Origin: a virus
DNA length: 42,991 bases
Direction: 5' to 3' (one strand)
IMG/VR virus record: IMGVR_UViG_3300017991_000179
Span: 1-42,991 of that record
Every line of letters begins with the position of its first letter. The stretch's first letter is position 1. The notes beneath the pieces were generated by a model. That model was not told the origin of the DNA. It saw nothing but the letters and a program-made list of their open reading frames with translations, and made no database searches. Below are positions 13,209-21,364 of the stretch, one piece after another. The position numbers and the translations under genes were made by a program.

Positions 13209-13765
13209 CAGAGGCACAATTCGCTAATAAGATTCGTGAGAAGGTCAAACTACTTGCGAAGGACAACGTGCCTTTAAAGTTGGCGGCTGCAAGTGTTCAC
13301 GCTGATAGAATCAATAGAATCTTTTACGTTGGTTTAAATTCAAACTCGGCACGTATTGGAACATACGACACAACGCGCGAACTATGGGTGTCTGATAACC
13401 AACTAAGGCGAAAAGGAACGAACAGAGGTAAGACTGGAAAGCCTACCAAAACAAGTTATTACAAAAACTACAAGACTTTAAAAAAGCAACAAGGCTTTAG
13501 GGATGATAGGGTTAACTTACGGATGACAAACAACCTGCAAAGTGAGTTTGCAAATGTTAACATCAGCGCGTCAAGTAATACTATTCCAAGAAACGCAAAA
13601 CCTATAAAGGTCAATAAGGATAAGTACATTGAACGCATTGACAACGTTAAGAAGCTGGAAGGAATAGAGGCTAAATACGGAGATGTTTTTGATTTTACCA
13701 AAGGTGAGGTTAACAAGTTTTACAAAGTGTATAACGCAGAAGCAATACGAATTTTAGAATCATAG
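13196..13765 (+). CDS. Putative neck / virion morphogenesis protein
   Basis: 189 residues, basic, with a central Lys/Arg-rich segment (RRKGTNRGKTGKPTKTSYYK) and helices at both ends. Position between head and portal genes and the HK97 gp10-like composition suggest a head-tail joining or minor tail role. No certain family. Confidence 0.5.
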   Translation: MAQLTEAQFANKIREKVKLLAKDNVPLKLAAASVHADRINRIFYVGLNSNSARIGTYDTTRELWVSDNQLRRKGTNRGKTGKPTKTSYYKNYKTLKKQQGFRDDRVNLRMTNNLQSEFANVNISASSNTIPRNAKPIKVNKDKYIERIDNVKKLEGIEAKYGDVFDFTKGEVNKFYKVYNAEAIRILES

Positions 13766-13767
13766 TC

Positions 13768-13818
13768 ATGGGATGTAATTGCGGTAAAAAGAAAGGCGGT
13801 AAAAAGAAGTACAAGTAA
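13768..13818 (+). CDS. 16-residue Cys/Lys/Gly micropeptide
   Basis: ATG 13768 to TAA 13816-13818 encodes MGCNCGKKKGGKKKYK. The stop overlaps the portal ATG by one base (TAATG), as for coupled genes. Short peptides of the MGCxCxKK type next to capsid or portal genes occur in other Bacteroidota phages as I remember it. A metal- or DNA-binding role, or simple coupling of portal translation, are possible. Confidence 0.4.
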   Translation: MGCNCGKKKGGKKKYK

Positions 13819-15680
13819 TGAAAAGCGCAGAAGAAATACAGGCTATTCTTAGCGGTGTTTTAGAAGCTTCAAAAGACCTTTATACGGTATCTCGTGAAGG
13901 TAATTGGAGTTGGAAGTATTGGGAAACCAAAGACTCGAAAGACATTCCGCATTATTACGATGGTTACCGAAAGGCGGTCATGCAGTCGGAACGTATTTCT
14001 ACGCACTCAGAAGTTGACAAGTACCCCGAAAAGCTATTTGAACAACGCGCCCCGAATCAGAACGAAGAGGAAAGCGAGTACGTTAAAAACAACTACAAAA
14101 ACACTACGCATCCTGTTTTCATGGATTACCTTTCGATAACAACGAGAGGACTTCAAGATAACAACTGGTCAATCCAATATCCTAACGGAAGCGCAGAGGC
14201 AGACGATTACAATCAGTACGTTAATAGCGGTATTGATGTATTTGGAAGCATAGAAAACTATGTTAAGAACATTGTTCCAAGTATTCGAGCAAACGACCCT
14301 AACGGAGTAATGACGTTCTACATCAAAGAACCAACTCTGATTGAGGTTGATGGTGAAATGGTCGTTGCCGATAACAAACGATTAGAACCACAGCCCAAAT
14401 ACTTCAAATGCGGTCAGGTCGTGCATTGGGAATGGAACGAGGCTGCAATGTTTGAAAGCCACGAAAAGACTGTTGTAGAGTATAATGGAAAGCCTTATAA
14501 GGTCGGAAGGGTGTTCTACTTATACGATGACACGAACATTTGGAAGATTGAACAGGTAGGTAAATTCATTGACCATAGCTTTAATTTTTCGATAGTATTC
14601 CGTCACGAACTTGGAATGTTTCCATGCATTAAATTAGGTGGTGTACCTTCGATACTTTCGGATAATAGCATCTACTACACTTCGCGCTTTTACTACGCGG
14701 TTGACTTGTTGGATTGGTCGTTATTGTATGACAACTATTTGAACGTTTCAATAGCGAATGTTTGCTTTCCATTTAGATGGATGGTCGGAGATGAGTGTGA
14801 TTTTCATGATGAAAGAGGCGCATGTGTTGATGGTAAGATAGCTTCAGAATTAGGTTTTGTAGACTGTCCAAGCTGTTCAGGTACAGGAATGAAGGTTAGA
14901 ACTTCGCCAATGAAAACCTATTTGCTTAAGAGCGAAAAAGGACAAGACAAAGGCGATACTTCTTTTCCAACGCCTATTGGATTCATTAGCCCTGAGACAC
15001 ACACTTTAGAGTTTACTAAAAAGACCTCACAGGAATACAAGAACGATGCTAGGCAGATGTTGCACGTTTACACAACGAACGACAAAGCAACGGGTTCAGA
15101 TGAAACGGCAACTGGTAAGATGATTGACCTGAAAGCAATGTATGCTTTTGTTCAGCCTGATTCAGACCAAACGTTTGACGTTTTTCAATTCCTTTTAGAT
15201 GTTATTGGCAAAGTTCGTGAGGGTGAAAACTTTGAGGGTGCTGTTCTGAATTATCCTACTTCATTCGACTTTAGAACGGATGCCGACATTTTGGATGACA
15301 TTAGAGTTGCAAGAGAAGCAGGCGCACCTACACACATTATTAACTCATTGATGTATCAGTACATCTCGCATCGTTTCTACACCGAAAGCGATACTGCAAG
15401 GGTTAGCGAGTTGATAATGGCGGCAGATAGGCTATTGACTTTGAATAACGATGAAATAATCCAAAGAAAAGCACAAGGGGCGGTTAATAATTGGGAGATT
15501 GTTCTGCATGATTCAGCCTTCAACTTTGTCAATGATTTGATTGATGAAGATGCTGGTTTCCTTGACCTTGAATTACAGGCGCAAGTTGAACGATTGGAAG
15601 CGAAGGCAAAAGAGAAAACACCTTCGGGCATTAACACTAACCAAGCAAGAGCAGAAAGGTTATTAAATGTCGGAAATTGA
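13818..15680 (+). CDS. Portal protein
   Basis: 620 residues, the right length for an SPP1/HK97-type portal. Residues 85-165 (HPVFMDYLSITTRGLQDNNW) and 170-320 alternate beta and helix as in portal wing regions. The C-terminal 200 residues are mostly helical, with an acidic coiled part. A Cys quartet at 327, 336, 350 and 353 (CDFHDERGAC then CPSCSGTG) looks like an inserted zinc ribbon. The ring sits at the capsid vertex and passes DNA from the terminase. It is followed with 14 nt overlap by the MuF gene, the usual order. Confidence 0.75.
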   Translation: MKSAEEIQAILSGVLEASKDLYTVSREGNWSWKYWETKDSKDIPHYYDGYRKAVMQSERISTHSEVDKYPEKLFEQRAPNQNEEESEYVKNNYKNTTHPVFMDYLSITTRGLQDNNWSIQYPNGSAEADDYNQYVNSGIDVFGSIENYVKNIVPSIRANDPNGVMTFYIKEPTLIEVDGEMVVADNKRLEPQPKYFKCGQVVHWEWNEAAMFESHEKTVVEYNGKPYKVGRVFYLYDDTNIWKIEQVGKFIDHSFNFSIVFRHELGMFPCIKLGGVPSILSDNSIYYTSRFYYAVDLLDWSLLYDNYLNVSIANVCFPFRWMVGDECDFHDERGACVDGKIASELGFVDCPSCSGTGMKVRTSPMKTYLLKSEKGQDKGDTSFPTPIGFISPETHTLEFTKKTSQEYKNDARQMLHVYTTNDKATGSDETATGKMIDLKAMYAFVQPDSDQTFDVFQFLLDVIGKVREGENFEGAVLNYPTSFDFRTDADILDDIRVAREAGAPTHIINSLMYQYISHRFYTESDTARVSELIMAADRLLTLNNDEIIQRKAQGAVNNWEIVLHDSAFNFVNDLIDEDAGFLDLELQAQVERLEAKAKEKTPSGINTNQARAERLLNVGN

Positions 15681-16515
15681 GCGAATCATAAACCTAAAGG
15701 TCGAAAGGCTTGAAAACATTCCTGATGCTTTTGCAGATAGGATGGTTGCAATTCAACGCGCTAAGTTTTCAGGGATAGTCGCGCTATTAGATGAACTTGA
15801 CTACACGGGCGGTAATATTGTTGTCAATCAAGCGAACCTTTTACGAATAGAACAGATAGTAGAACAAGCGAAAGACCTACTTACAACGGGCGAATTTGAA
15901 ACGGTTGTTGGTGAGTTGCTAGGCGAATTTGATGACCAAGCTGCGATTACTTACAAATACTTTGATGAGGCGTTTACAGATTTTGAAGTTCCAGCGATTG
16001 CAAACGAGATATTGGCGCAAAAGAAACGCGAGGCGGTAATAGACCTGTTGAATTCAACAGACCAATACTTAAGCAATCCTGTTCGTCAAGCATTGAGTAA
16101 CGCGGTAACTTCGGGCGCAAGTCGAAAAGATGTAATTGATGTGTTCAGATTGCTAATAGAAGGAGATGCGGACACCGTAGGACGTTTAGAACGCGCCACA
16201 CGGCAAATAGTATCGGACACATTTGCGTTAAGCGATAGGGCTGTTACTAACGCTGTTTCAGAGCAATTGGATGCGAAGTGGTTCAGATACGTTGGCGGAA
16301 CAATGGACACAACTAGACCATTCTGCAAAGCTCGTAACGGTAAATACTTCTCAAAAGCGGAGGTTCAAAGTTGGGCGGCTACTGATTGGGAAGGTAAAAT
16401 GGCGGGTACTGATAGCAAAACAATCTTCGTAACGGCAGGCGGTTACAATTGCCAACACTCTATTTTACCCGTTGCTGAAAGCGCAGTACCAAACAGATTT
16501 AAAGACAATGCTTAA
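15667..16515 (+). CDS. MuF / SPP1 gp7-like minor head protein
   Basis: 282 residues. The N-terminal two thirds are helical. The C-terminal part (WFRYVGGTMDTTRPFCKARN ... GYNCQHSILPV) is the hallmark of the phage Mu F/SPP1 gp7 head-morphogenesis family, with Cys and His residues at the conserved places. These proteins bind the portal and are ejected or stay inside the head. It overlaps the portal gene by 14 nt and the next gene by 8 nt. Confidence 0.85.
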   Translation: MSEIERIINLKVERLENIPDAFADRMVAIQRAKFSGIVALLDELDYTGGNIVVNQANLLRIEQIVEQAKDLLTTGEFETVVGELLGEFDDQAAITYKYFDEAFTDFEVPAIANEILAQKKREAVIDLLNSTDQYLSNPVRQALSNAVTSGASRKDVIDVFRLLIEGDADTVGRLERATRQIVSDTFALSDRAVTNAVSEQLDAKWFRYVGGTMDTTRPFCKARNGKYFSKAEVQSWAATDWEGKMAGTDSKTIFVTAGGYNCQHSILPVAESAVPNRFKDNA

Positions 16516-18685
16516 AAGTCTTATTACATATCTAAACCTAAAATTAGACCTACTTAACTACTTTGATTTAACCCGTTGTTTGGTTGAGTTAAAGGAAGAT
16601 TCAGAGGGTACAAGGCAACCTGTTGAATACATTTCAAATGGTGATTATGACGTTATAAATTTCGATGAGTTCAACGGTGTTTCTTATTGGAGGTTACGAG
16701 ATGAACCAAGCACTGATAGAACGGAAGAGCGAAAATACAAGGCGGGTGCAAGAAACAACATTGAAACAACCGTACCTTTAAAGTTAGTTTTTGCTGTTCC
16801 AAGAACTAAGCTAACAGAGGATGACGCTTATTCATTTGACCGAATACGTCAAACGATGGTTAAACAGTTTGCAATTGATGATGATGTTATCAAAACAACG
16901 TTGCAAGCTGAAAGCGTTCGTATCAATGTAGTAACGGCTAATTCAGATGCCAAAGATGTTTGGGAGGACGAAACAGGCGGTACGGGCACATTTGAGCCAA
17001 AATACGAAACGGTTTTCGGGTCGATTGATGTTGACGTTGTAATCATTTCAAAGCACAGTTGCCTACCTACTGAATGTGATGACGTTGAAAGTGATATTAT
17101 CAGAGCGTTCGATTGGTGTGGTAATACGGCTGTAACTGTTGGTAGATTAACGCTAGCACAACAAACTTGCGTATCTGATTTTCTTTGCTCTTGCGCTGAT
17201 GCAACCGTGCAATTGAATGGTATCGAAGTAGCAACACCTGCAAGCGGTGGAACTGTTGACATTCCTGTTAACCTTGACGGTGTTCCAAGTGGTTCATGGG
17301 ATGGGGATAGTTGGGAGGTTACATCAAACCCATGCGCAGACGCTACGGTTCAATTGAATGGTGTTGACATGACCGACATTCCATCGGGAGACACGGAGAA
17401 CATTCAGGTGAGGCAGTCGAGCGGTTCTACGCTGGTCGGATCTAAACAAGGTCAATATTGGCGAATTGATGATAGCGATATAAGTATCAACGGTTCACCT
17501 GTTGCAGATGTAATGGCGGAGGATTCGTTGAATATTGATGTAACTCAAGACGGATTAGCCGTTGGAAGTTGGAATGGTTCTGCATGGATTGTTCCAAGTT
17601 GTCCTGCTGGAGGTGGTTCAATTGAAGTAACCGCGAGCGATAGTTCGCCAAGTTTAGGCGATACGATTACAATAACAGGAACGGCAAGTGGATACACACC
17701 TGATAGCTATTTGTTTTTCGCATACGATGGAACAAGTGAAGTGTACTTCATTGCAGAACAAGCGTCAAATAGCTTTGATTGGCAGATACTCGGACTGAAC
17801 GCTGGAACATATACCATTTACGTTCTTGGAGTTGATAATGGCTCGCCAGATGTAACTGCTCTCGGCACGGTTGACATTACATTAAGCGTTGATTTTCTAC
17901 TCGACCAAACATACGGGCAAGATATAGATGTAGCATTTGCATTTTACAAGGTTCGGGAGGCTTTCAATGATTATGTCGCCATAATAAGAAGAGAATCAGA
18001 CAACGCGCAAGATAGTTGGAATCTCGACTCTAATGGCGTTCTAAGCCTATCAAGTCAGAACGTAGCAGAAACAACGACTTTAGGTGATTGGATAGGCTCT
18101 GATAATGGGTATCTGGTAACTTGGAAAGACCAAAGTACAGCAGGACTTACGGCTACTAACTCAAATGCCACTACACAAGCTAAGGTAATATCTTTAGGCT
18201 CGTTGATTACGCTTAATGGAATACCATGTGCAGAAAAAGATTTGTGGCAGCGTTACGCAATAAGTACAACTATAACAACTCGTACATGTATAGCAATAGG
18301 TCAGAATAGTTTACTTGGTCAAAGACTGATACACACAATAGCTGGTGGTGATAACGTTGCTTTCTTTTTTAGTGGAACAGGTTCTGTTGATGGTATAGGT
18401 TATTTCAAAATTGGTGATGTCGCTGTTACTGATGTCAATAACACAGATCCTAATTTGGTGAGCTTCATGTTGAACGATGCTATTTATGTGAATGGAGTTT
18501 CTGAATTAACTTACAGCACGATTCCTTTTGTAGACATTACTGGAATAGCAGGTAGAACAGATAACTTGACAACTAATTTTTACGGAAAGATTTGCGCCCT
18601 GTTCTTCTCCTCACAGTATTTAGGAACTGAACGAACAGACATTGAAGCGAACATAAATAACAACTTCACACCAAGCATATTATGA
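16508..18685 (+). CDS. Neck/tail-completion protein fused to fibre domains
   Basis: 725 residues from ATG 16508; the longer frame from 16472 would overlap the MuF gene more. Residues 1-190 resemble a small neck or tail-completion protein (helical start, then beta strands such as ETTVPLKLVFAVPRTKL). Residues 229-275, 276-320 and 322-365 are three repeats built on ATVQLNG...IPSG...GSW(D/N)G...W. About 370-450 forms an Ig-like domain (SIEVTASDSSPSLGDTITIT). About 455-725 resembles the concanavalin/LamG-like domain of arabinofuranosidase-type fibres (RRESDNAQDSWNL and LVTWKDQSTAGLTAT). The fusion suggests fibres anchored at the neck or tail for glycan binding. Confidence 0.65.
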   Translation: MLKSLITYLNLKLDLLNYFDLTRCLVELKEDSEGTRQPVEYISNGDYDVINFDEFNGVSYWRLRDEPSTDRTEERKYKAGARNNIETTVPLKLVFAVPRTKLTEDDAYSFDRIRQTMVKQFAIDDDVIKTTLQAESVRINVVTANSDAKDVWEDETGGTGTFEPKYETVFGSIDVDVVIISKHSCLPTECDDVESDIIRAFDWCGNTAVTVGRLTLAQQTCVSDFLCSCADATVQLNGIEVATPASGGTVDIPVNLDGVPSGSWDGDSWEVTSNPCADATVQLNGVDMTDIPSGDTENIQVRQSSGSTLVGSKQGQYWRIDDSDISINGSPVADVMAEDSLNIDVTQDGLAVGSWNGSAWIVPSCPAGGGSIEVTASDSSPSLGDTITITGTASGYTPDSYLFFAYDGTSEVYFIAEQASNSFDWQILGLNAGTYTIYVLGVDNGSPDVTALGTVDITLSVDFLLDQTYGQDIDVAFAFYKVREAFNDYVAIIRRESDNAQDSWNLDSNGVLSLSSQNVAETTTLGDWIGSDNGYLVTWKDQSTAGLTATNSNATTQAKVISLGSLITLNGIPCAEKDLWQRYAISTTITTRTCIAIGQNSLLGQRLIHTIAGGDNVAFFFSGTGSVDGIGYFKIGDVAVTDVNNTDPNLVSFMLNDAIYVNGVSELTYSTIPFVDITGIAGRTDNLTTNFYGKICALFFSSQYLGTERTDIEANINNNFTPSIL

Positions 18686-18882
18686 TGCTACTACCATTCG
18701 AAAATAAAGAAGCGGCAGACGAACGCAACAAGTTCGAAGCGTTCAAACGTGGATGCCAGCCGCCTACCATCTGTTGGTGGTCAAACCCTATTGAGTACAA
18801 CGAACAATGGTGTTTAGATGTTGGCGATGGTGAAGGATTAACGCAAGAAGAATTGGATAGGTGTATAGAATTGGAAACGTAA
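18682..18882 (+). CDS. Small acidic protein, unknown
   Basis: 66 residues, with ATG 18682 overlapping the previous TGA (ATGA). Rich in Glu, Asp, Trp and Cys (CQPPTICWWSNP). Coupled to the fibre-fusion gene, so it may be a small chaperone or cap of that protein; this is inference from position only. Confidence 0.5.
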   Translation: MMLLPFENKEAADERNKFEAFKRGCQPPTICWWSNPIEYNEQWCLDVGDGEGLTQEELDRCIELET

Positions 18883-18896
18883 AATGAGAATTGAAA

Positions 18897-19124
18897 ATGG
18901 ATGTAATACTTGAATCACTTGCGAACTACGGAATAGCTGGAATTTTCTTGGCTGTGTTGGTTTATTACCTTAATAAGCTAACTGATATTCATCGAGAAGA
19001 ACGAAAGGAATGGCAAGATGCCAATAACAGGCACGTTGAGAAATTCGCGGAGGTAATAAGCGAAAACACGAAAGCAATCAGCGAAATGAGGAGCGAACTT
19101 AGAGATGGTAAATGCAAGATGTAA
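18897..19124 (+). CDS. Holin-like protein (BhlA/UviB-type)
   Basis: 75 residues from ATG 18897; an in-frame TTG lies 6 nt upstream. One hydrophobic segment at about 12-27 (IAGIFLAVLVYYLNKL) is followed by a charged helix (REERKEWQDANNRHVEKFAE). This is the layout of BhlA/UviB-like holins. It sits two genes before the amidase, as expected for a lysis set. The stop overlaps the next ATG (TAATG). Confidence 0.6.
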   Translation: MDVILESLANYGIAGIFLAVLVYYLNKLTDIHREERKEWQDANNRHVEKFAEVISENTKAISEMRSELRDGKCKM

Positions 19125-19213
19125 TGGCGAATAAAGTTTGGTGTGCTACGAAACCTATAGAATGCTCAAAGAATTGTTTACGAACGGGTAAATGCGAAAT
19201 ATCAACAAAATAA
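19124..19213 (+). CDS. Cys-rich 29-residue peptide
   Basis: ATG 19124 to TAA 19213 encodes 29 residues with four Cys (7, 14, 18, 24), in the order C-x6-C-x3-C-x5-C. It begins in the holin-like stop codon (TAATG) and overlaps the amidase by 22 nt, so translation looks coupled. The Cys pattern may bind zinc or form disulfides. Function unknown. Confidence 0.4.
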   Translation: MANKVWCATKPIECSKNCLRTGKCEISTK

Positions 19214-19602
19214 TAGTTCACTGTACTGCAACTCCCGAAGGTAGAGATGTTAGCGTAGATACCATTAGAAAGTGGCACGTTGAAGATAACGGTTGGTCAG
19301 ATATTGGTTATCACTGGATTATAACTTTAAGTGGTGCAATAGAAAAAGGACGGCACGAAAGTAGGTCAGGCGCACACGCTAGAGGTTTTAACAAAAACAG
19401 TATTGGAATTTGTTATGTTGGCGGTGTTGATTCTGACATGAAACCGAAGGACACGCGAACAGAAGGGCAAAAGGAAACGCTAAGATGTTTGCTTGAAGAT
19501 TTAAAAGACCGTTATCCGAACGCTGAAATCATTGGTCACAGAGACGTTTCAAGCAAGGCGTGCCCGTCCTTCGATGCTAAAAAAGAGTATTCAGATATTT
19601 AA
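19192..19602 (+). CDS. N-acetylmuramoyl-L-alanine amidase (endolysin)
   Basis: 136 residues of the amidase_2 (T7 lysozyme/PGRP) family. KIIVHCTAT gives the first zinc ligand His 10. IIGHRDVSSKACPSFD gives His 116 and Cys 124, the other ligands in the T7-type arrangement. It cuts the amide bond between muramic acid and L-Ala of the host peptidoglycan. No signal peptide is present, so release needs the nearby holin-like protein. The length is that of the bare catalytic domain. Confidence 0.92.
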   Translation: MRNINKIIVHCTATPEGRDVSVDTIRKWHVEDNGWSDIGYHWIITLSGAIEKGRHESRSGAHARGFNKNSIGICYVGGVDSDMKPKDTRTEGQKETLRCLLEDLKDRYPNAEIIGHRDVSSKACPSFDAKKEYSDI

Positions 19603-19604
19603 AG

Positions 19605-19662
19605 TTATACCCGATGCGGTATAATTACTTGCAAATCAACTAAATTCGTACCCGATAAGGTA
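19605..19662. repeat. Paired palindromic repeat between lysis genes
   Basis: TACCCGATnnGGTA occurs at 19608-19621 and 19649-19662, 41 bp apart. The first copy extends to a perfect TTATACC/GGTATAA palindrome (19605-19624). Both lie in the short gap before ATG 19667. This could be an operator pair or small RNA hairpins controlling the spanin-like gene. Confidence 0.5.
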
Positions 19663-19666
19663 TAAA

Positions 19667-20278
19667 ATGACCGACCTACAAACACACCTTTTCAAAACCT
19701 ACTTTCCTTACTTGGTCTGTTTCCTTTTAGGCGTTCTTGTAGCTTGGAAAGGATGCAATGATGGAACAACTGATGGAACAACTGAGGTAATAACCATTAA
19801 TAAACCCGTACCCGTTACAGAATACGTTGATAGATGGCGAACTGATACCGTTCGTTTTGTTTCTAAGAAAGTAATAACCGTTACCGATACAATCTATCAA
19901 CGCGAAACAATTAGGCGTTTAGATACGTTGTTTATAATTGACACGGTTAAAATAGTCGAAGCATGGTTAACCGAAGTTCAGAAATACGACACAACAACAA
20001 CGTTTGAAGGTGCTGATATTCGTTTACGTTGGCATAATTACCAAAACATTTCAGAGAATCTTCGCATTGATTACACTCCGAAAGTGGTACGTGCAAATTT
20101 TGCACTTGGCATACACGCAAACGCTGGGTTAATAAGCGATTTTCAAACTAGATACACGCCTTTATTCGGGTTGGGTTTGCAGTTTTCAATAAAAAGAAGT
20201 TATATTGCAGCCGATTACGGTTTTAACGGGCAGCATTATATAGGTGTTCGTTACGGTCGAAACATTATTCAAAGGTAA
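19667..20278 (+). CDS. Spanin-like membrane-anchored protein
   Basis: 203 residues. A hydrophobic segment at about 14-26 (YLVCFLLGVLVAW) ends at a Cys-containing turn. Then comes a long periplasmic stretch rich in Thr, Asp and Val (VTVTDTIYQRETIRRLDTLF) and a C-terminal beta region (FALGIHANAG ... HYIGVRYGRN) that looks like the last strands of an outer-membrane barrel. Next to the amidase this suggests a protein spanning both membranes in the final lysis step. No lipobox is certain. Confidence 0.5.
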   Translation: MTDLQTHLFKTYFPYLVCFLLGVLVAWKGCNDGTTDGTTEVITINKPVPVTEYVDRWRTDTVRFVSKKVITVTDTIYQRETIRRLDTLFIIDTVKIVEAWLTEVQKYDTTTTFEGADIRLRWHNYQNISENLRIDYTPKVVRANFALGIHANAGLISDFQTRYTPLFGLGLQFSIKRSYIAADYGFNGQHYIGVRYGRNIIQR

Positions 20279-20321
20279 AACACGTTAAAAATTACTCTTG
20301 TTTAACATTTAATTTAACATA

Positions 20322-21119
20322 ATGGAGGATAAAGGATTGAGATTCAATGACGGAAAAATAAGGCATGAACTTACACCTCAATTTGCGCAAAATGAATACG
20401 CCAAAGTACTAACTAAAGGCGCTGAGAAATATGCTGAAAGAAATTGGGAACTTGGCATGAAGTGGAGTAAAGTAATAGCTTCATTAAAAAGGCATACAGC
20501 TGCATTTGAAAGAGGCGAAGATTTTGACCCTGAAACAGGACTGTTGCATACAGCACACATAATGTGTAATGCAGCATTCTTAACAGAGTATTACAAGATA
20601 TACCCACAAGGTGACGACAGACCACACAACTACCTTAGACGTGCTAAAATAGGTCTTGATATTGACGAGGTTTTAGCCGATTGGGTTGGTCATTGGACTA
20701 AATTTCATGGTCAAGAAGTGCCTGAAACATGGAACTTTGATAGAAACATATCGGAAAAGTTTAAAGCGTTATCTAATGATAAAGATTGGTGGTTATCAAT
20801 ACCTGTAAAAACAAACCCTAAAGACATACACTTTGAGCCTCATTGTTACATAACGTCAAGGTCAATACCTAAAGAATGGACTGAAGAATGGTTAGACAAG
20901 AATGGGTTTCCTACAATGCCTGTTTATTCAATTGGACACGGTGAAAGCAAGGTGGATGTTGCAATGAAAAGCGGTATTGAAATATATGTTGACGATAGAT
21001 ATGAAAACTTTGTCGAATTGAATAATGCTGGTATATGTTGCTTTTTGTTTGATGCTCCTCATAATAGAAGGTATCAAGTAGGATTTAAACGAATTTATTC
21101 ATTATCTGAATTGACTTAA
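20322..21119 (+). CDS. dATP/dGTP diphosphohydrolase-like domain fused to HAD nucleotidase
   Basis: 265 residues in two parts. About 1-95 (GLRFNDGKIRHELTPQFAQN ... HIMCNAAFLTEYY) matches the dATP/dGTP diphosphohydrolase N-terminal family (DUF5664, all-helical, MazG-like). From about 107 (KIGLDIDEVLADWVGHW) a HAD domain follows with Asp residues of motif I, YITSRSIPKEW for motif II and YVDDRYENF for motif IV, like deoxynucleotidases of the NT5C type. The fusion would remove or dephosphorylate selected (deoxy)nucleotides. It opens the nucleotide and replication block. Confidence 0.7.
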   Translation: MEDKGLRFNDGKIRHELTPQFAQNEYAKVLTKGAEKYAERNWELGMKWSKVIASLKRHTAAFERGEDFDPETGLLHTAHIMCNAAFLTEYYKIYPQGDDRPHNYLRRAKIGLDIDEVLADWVGHWTKFHGQEVPETWNFDRNISEKFKALSNDKDWWLSIPVKTNPKDIHFEPHCYITSRSIPKEWTEEWLDKNGFPTMPVYSIGHGESKVDVAMKSGIEIYVDDRYENFVELNNAGICCFLFDAPHNRRYQVGFKRIYSLSELT

Positions 21120-21136
21120 ACTACTAACTTAACATA

Positions 21137-21346
21137 ATGAACATTACACGCGAATTTGATTACGATGCTTACCGTGACAGTGAAACGGTTCAAGAATTGG
21201 TTAACGCTATTCTAGTCGTAAATAGAAACATTCAGTCAAACAGCGATGATGAAGAACTGAAAGCCATTTACGATAAGTACATGGAAAGCGAAATCAACCG
21301 CGTTGCGCCTAAGTATTGGGAGCGCATAAAGCTAGAACACCAATAG
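21137..21346 (+). CDS. Small acidic protein, unknown
   Basis: 69 residues, acidic and helical (YDAYRDSETVQELVNAILVV). It lies 17 nt after the fusion gene and 18 nt before the phosphoesterase, in the same transcript. No family recognised. Confidence 0.5.
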   Translation: MNITREFDYDAYRDSETVQELVNAILVVNRNIQSNSDDEELKAIYDKYMESEINRVAPKYWERIKLEHQ

Positions 21347-21364
21347 GCTAACTAAACCGAAACC

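Noticed and set aside
16849-17262. Minus-strand 137-residue frame
   Set aside because: A shadow of the fibre-fusion gene with no start signal or neighbours on that strand.
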